This document shows, piece by piece, positions 43,298 to 52,353 of a stretch of 64,000 bases of DNA. Below the pieces are notes generated by a model. The model was not told the DNA's origin, ran no database searches, and saw nothing but the letters and a program-made list of their open reading frames with translations. The translations under genes were made by a program, and so were the position numbers. Numbering within the stretch: position 1 is the stretch's first letter; every line of letters begins with the position of its first letter. This DNA comes from Thalassotalea_A litorea. GTDB lineage: Bacteria > Pseudomonadota > Gammaproteobacteria > Enterobacterales > Alteromonadaceae. The stretch is taken from contig NZ_JBHZSG010000012.1 of the NCBI RefSeq assembly GCF_043642205.1, positions 28,577 to 92,576 of the forward strand. Direction: 5' to 3'.

Positions 43298-45802
43298 TTA
43301 GAGCGTCTCTTCAAATAGCTTAAAGATACGACGGTATTCATCTAACCAACTGCTTGGTTGCACAAAACCATGTGGTTCTACCGGATAAATCGCCGTTTCA
43401 AAATCTTGTTTTTCCAGTTCAATCAATCGCTGCACCAGACGCACGGTATCCTGAAAGAATACGTTATCGTCAATCATAGGCGCATTGATCAATAAAGGCT
43501 TCTCAAGACCTTCCGCAAAATAAATCGGAGAGCTGCGCTCATAAGCAATGGCATCGTCACCGGGCATATTCAAGATATTTGACGTATAACCATGATTGTA
43601 ATACGCCCAATCGGATACCAAGCGCAATGCAGATCCAGAAGCAAACACCTCAGGTTCTTTAAACATTGCCATCAAGGTTAAAAATCCACCATAAGATCCG
43701 CCATAAACCCCGATTTTATCTCGATCAACATCGGCGTTATCCACTAACCAATCAACGCCACTGAGCATGTCCTGAACTTCCGGCTCGCCCATATGACGAT
43801 AAATAGCGGTGCGCCAGTCACGGCCATAACCTTTTGAGGCTCGGTAATCCATATCGATAACCGTATAACCTTGCTGAACTAACATTGAGTGGAACATAAA
43901 TTCACGGAAGTATCCGGACCAGCCAAGGTGAGAATTTTGCAGATAACCCGCGCCATGCACAAACATCACTGCTTTTCCTTCACCGCCTTTACCTTCTAGG
44001 GCGTCGCCTTGATACACGCGAGAAAATACGCCTTGCTCGGTATGCTTTGATGGTACCTCGACAATACTCGGTGCAACCCAAGGCATGGCTTTAAATGCAT
44101 CCGATACCGTATGGGTTAACTGCATTGGCTTATCAGCAGTGCCCACAGCTTTGATATACAATTCTGGCGGCATCGTCGTTGTAGAATGCTCAATCAGTAG
44201 CTTACTTTCATCTGGGGACAATGCATATTGATTCATGCCACCAAGATCCGTTAACGCTTCAATATCACCGCCGTCGCGAGCGACTCGATAGATTTCATAA
44301 ATCCCGGGATGCTTAACATTCCCCTGAAAGTAAAACGCATCCTGGTCTTTCGAAACGGTTAAATTGCGAACTTCATATTTGCCCGATGTTAACGCTTGTG
44401 GCTTACGATCAACAGGTTTTACGTATAAGTGGGAATAACCCGACTCTTCCGACAGATAATAAAGGCTCGGTGAGTCTTTTAGCCAACCAAATTGATTGAA
44501 CTCCCAGTTAATCCACGCGTCATCATGCAATCGATGCTGAGTCACTAACTGTTTTTCTTCAAAATCAATCGTAGCAATCCAACGGTCTTTGTTATCCCAG
44601 GCTTCCATCATAACGGCAACCTGAGAACCATCCGGATGCCATTTAATGCTATCGGAAAAACTCAGCAAATGGATGTTTCTTGGCGATTTTTTCGATTCGT
44701 AAGTTTTCCCTTCACGCGCATGGTTTTCTTTGCGTACGTCAGCAAGTACATCTTCATCAAAACCATCCAAGCTATTGTAATTCAATAGATATTGCGCATT
44801 GTATTGTAAATCAATAAGGTACAACTGCTCTGAATATTGACGATTGTCGCCGACACGGCGGCGGGCTGGTACTGCCGCGATATTGCCATCATCGGTAATA
44901 TAGTTCGGCATAATATCGGAATCATTGCGCCAGCCCTCATTGCTGCCAGTGCTTACAACGATATAACGTCCATCAGGAGACAGTTTTGCCTGCACAATGC
45001 GCTTGTCTTTACCAAAATAGAACACCGCTTTATTGATGGTATCGTTTTCGGCACGAAGAGCGTTGTCTTTTTCATTCTGCAAAGCCTTATTGCGCTGTTG
45101 CAAGGCAACATAATCAATCAGTTTGCTTTGTTCCTGCGCCAGATAACTTTGCGCACCATTTTTGGATTTTGGTGTATCGGTCATTTGCAGGTTTGCTAAC
45201 TCCGCAACCTGGAACGTTGCAAGATCCAGCGCATAAAAGCTATTGCCTTGGCGATACGAAATGCGCTCATTAGTCAAAAATTGTGCCGATGATTCTTTCG
45301 CGGTGGTAAAGGTTAATTGCTGTATGGAATCCGTTTCCAGATTCTTCAGAAACACATTACCTTCGAATGTGTACAGTTCTTGTTTACCATCTGCAGACGT
45401 CACCGCATTGCGATCGGAAAATTTATGCAGCTGGGCTAAACTGACCGCCTGCCCTTGCTGCTCACCAACCGCATGCAAGTATAGATCACGAACCGGGTTG
45501 CCTTCGCGCTTTTGTAAATACAATACCTGTTCACTATCATCGCCCCAATACCAACTTGTTGGCGTTCGGCCAATCCAGTCCGGATCTGACATGATCTTTT
45601 CCATAGTGATCACGCTGCTATTTTCAGCTAACTGGCTATTATCTGCTTTGATGACTGGTGTAAGTTCGAAATTTGCCGTCTGGCTGGTATCAGCTTGTGG
45701 GCTCTGAGAGGCTGCACATGCTTGCAGACCGAACACTATTGACGCAACCAGTGCGGTGCGTTTGACCGTGCACTTGATGCTCAAGCGGTTAACGTTTGTC
45801 AT
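43298..45802 (-). CDS. S9-family prolyl oligopeptidase (DPP-IV-like lipoprotein)
   Basis: An 834-residue exported peptidase. The N-terminus is a lipoprotein signal with lipobox LQAC (C29). A beta-propeller covers about 60-580, with WYWGDDSEQVLYLQ and SPDGRYIVVSTGS repeats. The C-terminal alpha/beta-hydrolase domain has S703 in GGSYGGF, an Asp in PMIDDNVFF and His in EPHGF. It should remove dipeptides or cleave after proline in peptides at the cell surface or in the periplasm. It is monocistronic with its own terminator. Confidence 0.92.
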   Translation of the reverse strand: MTNVNRLSIKCTVKRTALVASIVFGLQACAASQSPQADTSQTANFELTPVIKADNSQLAENSSVITMEKIMSDPDWIGRTPTSWYWGDDSEQVLYLQKREGNPVRDLYLHAVGEQQGQAVSLAQLHKFSDRNAVTSADGKQELYTFEGNVFLKNLETDSIQQLTFTTAKESSAQFLTNERISYRQGNSFYALDLATFQVAELANLQMTDTPKSKNGAQSYLAQEQSKLIDYVALQQRNKALQNEKDNALRAENDTINKAVFYFGKDKRIVQAKLSPDGRYIVVSTGSNEGWRNDSDIMPNYITDDGNIAAVPARRRVGDNRQYSEQLYLIDLQYNAQYLLNYNSLDGFDEDVLADVRKENHAREGKTYESKKSPRNIHLLSFSDSIKWHPDGSQVAVMMEAWDNKDRWIATIDFEEKQLVTQHRLHDDAWINWEFNQFGWLKDSPSLYYLSEESGYSHLYVKPVDRKPQALTSGKYEVRNLTVSKDQDAFYFQGNVKHPGIYEIYRVARDGGDIEALTDLGGMNQYALSPDESKLLIEHSTTTMPPELYIKAVGTADKPMQLTHTVSDAFKAMPWVAPSIVEVPSKHTEQGVFSRVYQGDALEGKGGEGKAVMFVHGAGYLQNSHLGWSGYFREFMFHSMLVQQGYTVIDMDYRASKGYGRDWRTAIYRHMGEPEVQDMLSGVDWLVDNADVDRDKIGVYGGSYGGFLTLMAMFKEPEVFASGSALRLVSDWAYYNHGYTSNILNMPGDDAIAYERSSPIYFAEGLEKPLLINAPMIDDNVFFQDTVRLVQRLIELEKQDFETAIYPVEPHGFVQPSSWLDEYRRIFKLFEETL

Positions 45803-46220
45803 TTACATCCCATTTTGTTGTAATCGTTAAACATTCATTTAAACAAAAACTTGCCCCCCAGAGCAAACAGATCTTGTACCAATACGTTAATACGCCGATT
45901 TTCTGAGGTTAATTGCCTAAACAGTTAAGGTATTCATTTTACTCAGCAAGCTAAGGAAAATTACCTAACTCGCTTTAGTTTTCATGTAGCTCCAGTGGTA
46001 AACATTAGAAGCCGTCAATTAGACGAGCAAATATCTACCCATTAAACAAAAGCATATTGGCAGTTTGGTAATACGCAAATATTGCCGGTTGTTCGGTATT
46101 TTTAAGTGATGCCCTAACCTTGCTAACCTCTTCGTTGCAATTTTATAAAACAAAGCTCGACACCTGGTTCTCGCTCTTTGCTATAATGCCCTACTATTTT
46201 CACCATCATTGTTGTTTTCT
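45803..46220. other. Divergent intergenic region, S9 peptidase / ygiQ
   Basis: About 418 bases holding promoters for both genes. The clearest is an extended -10 element for ygiQ at 46179-46187. No small gene or repeat family is visible. Confidence 0.5.
46179..46187 (+). promoter_or_regulatory. Extended -10 promoter of ygiQ
   Basis: TGCTATAAT: TG one base before a perfect TATAAT (46182-46187). A TCGACA at 46157-46162 could be a weak -35, but its spacing of 19 is long. Start of transcription near 46194 would give a leader of roughly 27 bases. Confidence 0.6.
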
Positions 46221-48446
46221 ATGATCCCACAACCTAAAGTCGCGCTGTTTGACTACCCCAAATATTGGGCCGAATGCTATGGCACGGCACCATTTTTACC
46301 GATGAGCCGTCAGGAAATGGACGAACTGGGCTGGGACAGTTGTGACATTATTCTGGTTACCGGCGACGCCTATGTCGATCACCCAAGTTTCGGCATGGCC
46401 GTTATTGGTCGCATGCTCGAATCACAGGGCTTTAGGGTTGGTATTATTGCTCAACCGGATTGGCACTCAAAAGATCCGTTTATGGCACTGGGTAAGCCGA
46501 ATTTATTCTTCGGGGTTACTGCCGGCAATATGGATTCTATGATCAACCGCTATACCGCTGAGCGTCGATTACGTCACGATGATGCCTATAGCCCGAATAA
46601 TGAAGGTGGAAAACGTCCAGACCGAGCGGTACTGGTATATTCACAACGTTGTAAAGAAGCTTATAAAGATGTGCCGGTAATATTAGGTGGTATCGAAGCC
46701 AGCCTCAGACGTATCTCCCATTATGATTACTGGTCAGATAAAGTTCGCCGCAGCGTGATTTTTGACGCAAAAGCGGATTTACTCATTTACGGTAATGCCG
46801 AACGCCCGTTAATTGAAGTAGCACACCGAATCGCTCGGGGTGAATCCCCGGAAACCTTAACCGATGTGCGTGGTACTGCGTTTATTACCAAGCAAGCATT
46901 ACCTGGTTGGCGCGGCGTCGATTCGAGAAGCATTGACCGTCCCGGTAAAATCGATCCGATCCCGAGTCCTTATCAGGATATGACCCCGCAAACCTGCGCC
47001 AGTGACGATAAACCGGCTCAGGACTCAGCGGATGTGCAGATTGTCGATGTATCCAAAGAGCCAGTGCCGATCCAAATCAGCGATTATCAAAATAAAAGCT
47101 GGGATAAACGACACAAACCCTGGGAAAAAACCTATGTAAAACTGCCAAGCTTTGAGCAGGTCAGTCATAATAAAACGTTATATGCCCATGCGTCTCGAAT
47201 TTTCCATCAGGAAGTCAATCCGGGAAGTGCCCGTGCGTTATTGCAAAGCCATGGCGATCGGAGTGTCTGGCTAAACCCACCGGCTTATCCATTGAGCGAA
47301 GCGGAAATGGATGGTGTCTTTGGTTTGCCTTATGCACGTGTGCCGCATCCGGTATATGGCGATGCAAAAATTCCCGCCTACGATATGATCAAAACGTCCA
47401 TCAACATTATGCGTGGTTGTTTCGGAGGCTGCTCATTTTGTTCTATCACCGAACACGAAGGCCGTATTATTCAGTCTCGTTCTGAACAATCGATTCTCGA
47501 TGAAATTGAAGACATCAAAGAAAAGGTGCCCGGATTTACCGGGGTGATTTCAGATTTGGGCGGTCCTACCGCCAATATGTACAAACTGCGTTGCAAAAGC
47601 CCGAAAGCGGAAGCCACCTGTCGCAGGCCGTCATGTGTTTGGCCGGACATTTGTGGCCATATGGATACCGATCACACGCCTACAATCAATCTGTACCGTA
47701 AAGCTCGAAAAGTTCGTGGCATTAAAAAGGTTTTGATTGCATCGGGAGTTCGTTACGATCTCGCGATTCAGGATCCTGAATACGTAAAAGAGTTAGCCAC
47801 ACACCATGTGGGTGGTTATTTGAAAATTGCTCCTGAGCATACCGAAGATGGACCTTTATCGAAGATGATGAAGCCAGGTATGGGTACCTATGACAAATTT
47901 AAGGAAATGTTCGATCATTACTCCAAAGTTGCCGGTAAAAAGCAGTTTTTGATCCCGTATTTTATTTCCGCTCATCCAGGCACGACCGACGAAGACATGA
48001 TCAATTTAGCCCTTTGGCTGAAAAAGCATGACTTCAAACTCGATCAGGTACAAAATTTTTATCCCTCACCACTTGCGAACGCGACCACCCTGTACCATAC
48101 CGAAATCGACTCATTATCGAAAATTCGTAAAACTTCGGCCAGCGTGCCTGTAGCCAAAGGTGGCCGTCAACGCCGCTTGCACAAAGCGATTTTACGCTAC
48201 CATGACCCAGTCAACTGGCCGATAATTCGCGAAGCCTTGACTAAAAAGGGCTTGGCTCGAAAATTAATTGGTAATGGCCCGCAGTTTTTAGTGCCGCCGG
48301 AAACCCGCAGTGAAAAAAATCAGCAATTTCGTAAGGGCAAAAATAATGCCAGCGGCTACAAAACCTCACCGGGCCAAAAAGCAAACGCTCGCTCAAAGCC
48401 AGGGCAAAAAGGCTTAACTCGGTTCAGCAAAAACCAGTTTAAATAA
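46221..48446 (+). CDS. ygiQ: YgiQ-family radical SAM protein
   Basis: A 741-residue radical S-adenosylmethionine enzyme with the cluster motif CFGGCSFC at C400, C404 and C407. It has an N-terminal B12-binding-like domain (VTGDAYVDHPSFGMAVIGRML) and the C-terminal UPF0313 region (PFISAHPGTTDEDMINLALWL type, then a basic tail). The ATG at 46221 is chosen over the in-frame TTG at 46209 because it places the N-terminus at the family position. The reaction is not established. The gene is monocistronic. Confidence 0.93.
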   Translation: MIPQPKVALFDYPKYWAECYGTAPFLPMSRQEMDELGWDSCDIILVTGDAYVDHPSFGMAVIGRMLESQGFRVGIIAQPDWHSKDPFMALGKPNLFFGVTAGNMDSMINRYTAERRLRHDDAYSPNNEGGKRPDRAVLVYSQRCKEAYKDVPVILGGIEASLRRISHYDYWSDKVRRSVIFDAKADLLIYGNAERPLIEVAHRIARGESPETLTDVRGTAFITKQALPGWRGVDSRSIDRPGKIDPIPSPYQDMTPQTCASDDKPAQDSADVQIVDVSKEPVPIQISDYQNKSWDKRHKPWEKTYVKLPSFEQVSHNKTLYAHASRIFHQEVNPGSARALLQSHGDRSVWLNPPAYPLSEAEMDGVFGLPYARVPHPVYGDAKIPAYDMIKTSINIMRGCFGGCSFCSITEHEGRIIQSRSEQSILDEIEDIKEKVPGFTGVISDLGGPTANMYKLRCKSPKAEATCRRPSCVWPDICGHMDTDHTPTINLYRKARKVRGIKKVLIASGVRYDLAIQDPEYVKELATHHVGGYLKIAPEHTEDGPLSKMMKPGMGTYDKFKEMFDHYSKVAGKKQFLIPYFISAHPGTTDEDMINLALWLKKHDFKLDQVQNFYPSPLANATTLYHTEIDSLSKIRKTSASVPVAKGGRQRRLHKAILRYHDPVNWPIIREALTKKGLARKLIGNGPQFLVPPETRSEKNQQFRKGKNNASGYKTSPGQKANARSKPGQKGLTRFSKNQFK

Positions 48447-48551
48447 CTTACCAACGAAGACGGGGTGGTAATCCACTTTTCCATTCAGGAATCGATGAAC
48501 CAACCCGTCCTGAGTTATTTGCCATAGCACGATGTTAACCGCTCGACGGTT

Positions 48552-48829
48552 ATACCAATCACATTAAGTTTGTGCACAACTCAGAGTTAGGACAGAGGTT
48601 TAGTTACAACATAGGTTTCATTGATATAGTCATTCTATATTAATGAAATATAGGGTCGTAAATGGACCTTAAGATAAACTCCCTACGGGTGAGTTTTAAA
48701 GGCGTTTGGACTACGTTACTGATTTAGGTTGATTTTGAGATAATGGAGCGACCATTCTCTGCAATCAAAGCCTTGCCTAAAAGCCTTTAGATTCTCACTG
48801 AGTGAGCAATAATTTAATGTGATTGGTAT
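48552..48829 (+). mobile_element. MITE-like element, long form (278 bp)
   Basis: Complete copy from ATACCAATCACATTAA to TTAATGTGATTGGTAT, perfect 16-base terminal inverted repeats. The interior includes the palindrome TTGTGCACAA, a GTGAGTTTTAAAGGCGTTT stretch, CTTGCCTAAAAGCC and CTCACTGAGTGAG. No protein frame. The element lies in the spacer behind ygiQ. Confidence 0.9.
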
Positions 48830-49143
48830 TACATTCAATAAATTTATTTCGTGGATGCACTTTTTTAAAAATAGAGCTCGGCCAATAATCATCAAAATAC
48901 TCTGCCCAGACTCATCGGTTTCGACTTGTTTTTCGTATCTAAATCTATAACCTGTAGTTAAGTGATTTAATGCACGATAACCTAATTGATCGATAAGTTA
49001 GAGAAAACAATGATCTAACACTATAATTTGAAAAAAAGAACAATAGCAAGTTGACAGGGTTATCAATGAATGTAGTGGTGAAAATAATCTTGCCTGGCAG
49101 GCTGCTACATCGATAAACACAGACTGTTTAACTGGATAACAAC
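48830..49143. other. Intergenic region before the retropepsin-like gene
   Basis: About 314 AT-rich bases that should hold the promoter of the next gene. No RNA gene, repeat or small gene is evident. Confidence 0.5.
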
Positions 49144-50382
49144 TTGAAAAGCAAACTCATACTCTATTTAAGTGCTCTACTGATTCTGTCAGTCGGTGCG
49201 AATACCTACCAGTTTTTCTCTAACGTTGAGAAGACCCACAGACCCATGTCTGCTTTGGCAGAGACGTTAAATGTCCAGGCCTCATCGGACTCACCAATTA
49301 TAAGTCGAAAAACATCATCTGAGTCGACAGTACAGGATTCTGATGTGCAGCTTTCGCTGGTTGAAGTTCCCATCGGCGAGTCTGACCGAGAAAATTTACA
49401 ATTACTTGTCGCAACCTCACAGCAATTTTTTAATGTTCGTCAGTTCGATAACGCCGCGGACATTTATACCGACATCGAGATGTTATCTGAAACGACAGCA
49501 ACACAGTTGAAAAGCCAGTGGGTATCTCAATCATACCAGTGGCTCGACCAAAAACAGTTCACTTTGATCAACAGCTTGCTCGACAGTTTTCTGGCATATG
49601 CCCCCGACGATGAAGACTGGTTATTGGTAAAAATTAATTATTTTGAAGCCATCGACAAGAAACAGGCTGCCATCTTTTTATACTATGAACTCATCCACAA
49701 CTCCTTTGATTATGAAAAAGAAGAGACGTGGCTAAGCCAAATTCATCAAATCGCAGAGAAGCAACGACGAAGTTTTGCTCATAACGGCGCTTGGCACGAG
49801 CAAATTGATTTTTTTGAACCTCTGCTGATGGAAGAGCCCAATTATCCGCCTTACATCCTTGCTTTGAGTCAGGCATTTATTCAACTGGAAGAATTTACTA
49901 TTGCAGATTCTTATCTCGATAACATATCTCACCTAACCGCCTATCAAGGCCAGGTCGCCAAGCTGCGTCGCCAGATGCACAGCTCGCAAACGGAATTACA
50001 GGCGATCAAACTAAACAAGCTGAATGAGCATTTCATGGTGAATGCGCGCATCAATAAACAATACCGCACCAATTTAATGATTGATACGGGAGCATCGATA
50101 ACGGTGTTATCGGAAGCCTATTTCAATGCCTTAAAAGAAAGCGGCGACATCCGGGTTAACCGACAATTAGAAATCAACACCGCGGCCGGCAATCAGGCGG
50201 CTTACTCGGTGATTGTTGAATATTTCAATATTGGTGAACACCAGCTCGAAGATTTCGAAATTGTGGTAATGGAATTGCCTGGATTTGAACACGCTGATGG
50301 CTTGTTAGGCATGAATTTTTTGAAACAATTTAAGTTTGAAATCGATCAGGAAAACTCCCTGTTGTTTCTTTCTGAGCCTTAA
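49144..50382 (+). CDS. TPR protein with C-terminal retropepsin-like aspartic protease domain
   Basis: A 412-residue protein anchored by an N-terminal hydrophobic segment (about 4-25). TPR-like helices cover about 75-285, then a clan AA aspartic protease domain (about 290-412) with catalytic D314 in MIDTGASITVLSE and the GLLGMNFLKQF hydrophobic motif near the end. The start is a TTG at 49144 with GGA seven bases upstream; the next ATG would remove the membrane anchor. Single-domain retropepsins act as dimers. The active site should lie in the periplasm. Substrate unknown. Confidence 0.82.
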   Translation: MKSKLILYLSALLILSVGANTYQFFSNVEKTHRPMSALAETLNVQASSDSPIISRKTSSESTVQDSDVQLSLVEVPIGESDRENLQLLVATSQQFFNVRQFDNAADIYTDIEMLSETTATQLKSQWVSQSYQWLDQKQFTLINSLLDSFLAYAPDDEDWLLVKINYFEAIDKKQAAIFLYYELIHNSFDYEKEETWLSQIHQIAEKQRRSFAHNGAWHEQIDFFEPLLMEEPNYPPYILALSQAFIQLEEFTIADSYLDNISHLTAYQGQVAKLRRQMHSSQTELQAIKLNKLNEHFMVNARINKQYRTNLMIDTGASITVLSEAYFNALKESGDIRVNRQLEINTAAGNQAAYSVIVEYFNIGEHQLEDFEIVVMELPGFEHADGLLGMNFLKQFKFEIDQENSLLFLSEP

Positions 50383-50397
50383 AATAATTTTGACAAC

Positions 50398-50455
50398 GGA
50401 GCCGACCATGCTCGGCCCAAGGCCTTGCCTAAAAGCCTTTAAATTCTCACTGCAA
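50398..50455 (+). repeat. 3' remnant of the MITE-like element
   Basis: CGACCAT, CTTGCCTAAAAGCC and TTTAAATTCTCACTG match the right part of the 48552 element in the same orientation. The terminal repeat itself is lost; only a degenerate GATTGGCATTGG follows near 50495. Confidence 0.7.
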
Positions 50456-50515
50456 GGGAGACTTAGTGGACTTGGTTTAACAAGCGTTTGTATGGATTGG
50501 CATTGGATTATATAA

Positions 50516-50559
50516 AAAAGCCCTTGTCTTGCCTGATTCAGGTCTTAACAAGGGCTTTT
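50516..50559. terminator. Bidirectional terminator
   Basis: AAAAGCCCTTGT (50516-50527) pairs with ACAAGGGCTTTT (50548-50559). It serves the retropepsin-like gene (+) and possibly the small membrane protein gene (-). Confidence 0.85.
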
Positions 50560-50684
50560 GTTTATCTAGGTTAGTCTGGCCGCATAAGGCTTTACTTCAC
50601 GATGAGTATTTACCGTATTATCGAGCTTGCCAGGGCTACCACAAGTAGCCGCCACTAACCTACTTAACAGTGCATATTAATAAG

Positions 50685-50975
50685 TTAGGCCGCATTGCGC
50701 TTTTTGCCCTTCATCATACGATGTTTGCGTTTTATCGTGGGAAACGACAGTAATCTAAACCTTACCTGCTTACCCTGCTCTTGCAATAGAACACTGGCAA
50801 AGTGGGTGTCGATAACCTTGGCGAATAATGCCAACGTCAAACAGGTTAGTGGAACATATATCAAAGAGACAATGACTTGCTCAAACCAGACCATATCCAT
50901 AACAATCGGCAAGGCGATGATCAGGAACGCAAACCCGCGAAAAAACCATAAATATTGTGTTCGATTACTATTCAT
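50685..50975 (-). CDS. Small membrane protein, unknown function
   Basis: A 96-residue protein from the ATG at 50975, which has GAGG six bases upstream. Two membrane spans (about 8-25 and 32-52) are followed by a cytoplasmic part with a very basic C-terminus (KRKHRMMKGKKRN). I do not recognise the family. It lies downstream of a LysR-family gene on the same strand (93 bases apart) and could be transcribed with it. Confidence 0.6.
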   Translation of the reverse strand: MNSNRTQYLWFFRGFAFLIIALPIVMDMVWFEQVIVSLIYVPLTCLTLALFAKVIDTHFASVLLQEQGKQVRFRLLSFPTIKRKHRMMKGKKRNAA

Positions 50976-51068
50976 TGTGAACCTCACAATTGAGCTAAAC
51001 ATCGAGGTTAAGAATAGAAAGAACGAGAAAATTCAGCAAAAGGAAAATATTCACGCTTTAGGTGAATA

Positions 51069-51959
51069 TTATTCACCTCCCATTAACATATTCCGAACCC
51101 AACCGATAAATGTCTGAATATCCTTGTTTTCTTGATCTGCATTTCGATAAACGGCATAGAGAGCCATTGGGAAATCGGCTTTAAGATCGAACGGGTCCAC
51201 CAATATATTAGAATGTAATAGGTAATTTTCGATAGGTGACATGGCCAGAGCAACACCTAATCCCTGCTCTGCAGCCTGTAATGATGCATCGTAATCATTG
51301 AAGGTCAATTTCGGCTCTACTTGCAATTTGCCATTGCCAACCGCTCTGCTCCAGTTTCCCCATACATTTTCAAAACCAGCCAGGTCAATAAGCGGCACGT
51401 GTGCAATTTGATGTACTTCAGTTAAGTCGTTTTGTTCTTTAAACGTCGGCGAGCACACGGCCATAATTTCAACATCCATGATTTTTTCAATCGCTACATC
51501 CGGCCAATTTCCATCACCGATACGAAACGCCAGATCAATATCTTCATAGCGTAAATCCAATAAGTTCATCGAGGTTTCAATTCGGATATCTAAAGTCGGA
51601 TTCTGCTGCTGAAAACTGGCGAGCCTGGGCAAAATAATATTTCGTGACAAAGACGGGAACGTTGAAATTTTCAGAATATTCGATTGAAAGCGATTTTGTA
51701 ATTCACGGGTAGCATGTTCCAGTTTTTGCAACGACTGACTAACCACATTTAAATAGCTTTGTCCTGCCGCATTTAAGCTTACGCCACGTTTATCGCGCTG
51801 AAACAATTCAAAACCAAGGAACTCCTCCAGCGAGCGGATTTGATGGCTCACTGCCGAGGGAGTAATAAATAACTCAACGCTGGCTTTTTTAAAGCTTTGA
51901 TGACGGCCTGCCGCTTCAAATACGACCAACAAATGCGCCGGGGGTAATTTTCGAGCCAT
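51069..51959 (-). CDS. LysR-family transcriptional regulator (GcvA-like)
   Basis: A 296-residue LysR regulator. The N-terminal winged helix (about 5-65) reads LLVVFEAAGRHQSFKKAS, then TPSAVSHQIRSLEEFLG and ELFQRDKRGVSLN. The effector domain (about 92-290) is of the GcvA type: FPSLSRNIILPRLASF, DLAFRIGDGNWP and GVALAMSPI. The ATG at 51959 has AGGA five bases upstream and replaces the TTG at 51980. It has no divergent partner gene close by, so its target is not evident; the gene may regulate itself or a distant locus. Confidence 0.9.
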   Translation of the reverse strand: MARKLPPAHLLVVFEAAGRHQSFKKASVELFITPSAVSHQIRSLEEFLGFELFQRDKRGVSLNAAGQSYLNVVSQSLQKLEHATRELQNRFQSNILKISTFPSLSRNIILPRLASFQQQNPTLDIRIETSMNLLDLRYEDIDLAFRIGDGNWPDVAIEKIMDVEIMAVCSPTFKEQNDLTEVHQIAHVPLIDLAGFENVWGNWSRAVGNGKLQVEPKLTFNDYDASLQAAEQGLGVALAMSPIENYLLHSNILVDPFDLKADFPMALYAVYRNADQENKDIQTFIGWVRNMLMGGE

Positions 51960-52010
51960 GAATTCCTGCAGGTTAGCCAAACTAGCTTTATTTTAGTGCA
52001 TCTATGTCAG

Positions 52011-52040
52011 TCTGCATTCGCACGGTCTGCATGCGCACGG
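52011..52040. repeat. Two 15-bp direct repeats upstream of the LysR gene
   Basis: TCTGCATTCGCACGG (52011-52025) and TCTGCATGCGCACGG (52026-52040), one mismatch, in the leader/promoter region of the LysR gene. They could be tandem regulator sites. Confidence 0.6.
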
Positions 52041-52088
52041 CCCGACACGTTATTGAAAACATTTGTCGTGCACGAACATATATGTGTT

Positions 52089-52353
52089 ATACCAATCACA
52101 TTAAATTATTGCTCACTCAGTGAGAATTTAAAGGCTTTTAGACAAGGCTTTGATTGCAGAGAATGGTCGTTCCATTGTCAAAATCAGTAACGTAGGATAA
52201 ACGCCTTTAAAACTCACCCATAGGGAGTTTACCAGAGGCCCATTTACGACCCTATATTTCATTAATATAGAATGACTATATCAATGAAACCTATGTTGTA
52301 ACTGAACCTCTGCCCTAACTCTGAGTTGTGCACAAACTTAATGTGATTGGTAT
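52089..52353 (-). mobile_element. MITE-like element, long form, inverted (265 bp)
   Basis: ATACCAATCACATTAA to TTAATGTGATTGGTAT, with the interior of the 48552 copy in reverse complement (CTCACTCAGTGAG near the left, TTGTGCACAA near the right). Perfect terminal inverted repeats. Located between the LysR gene and the DnaA-box region. Confidence 0.9.
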
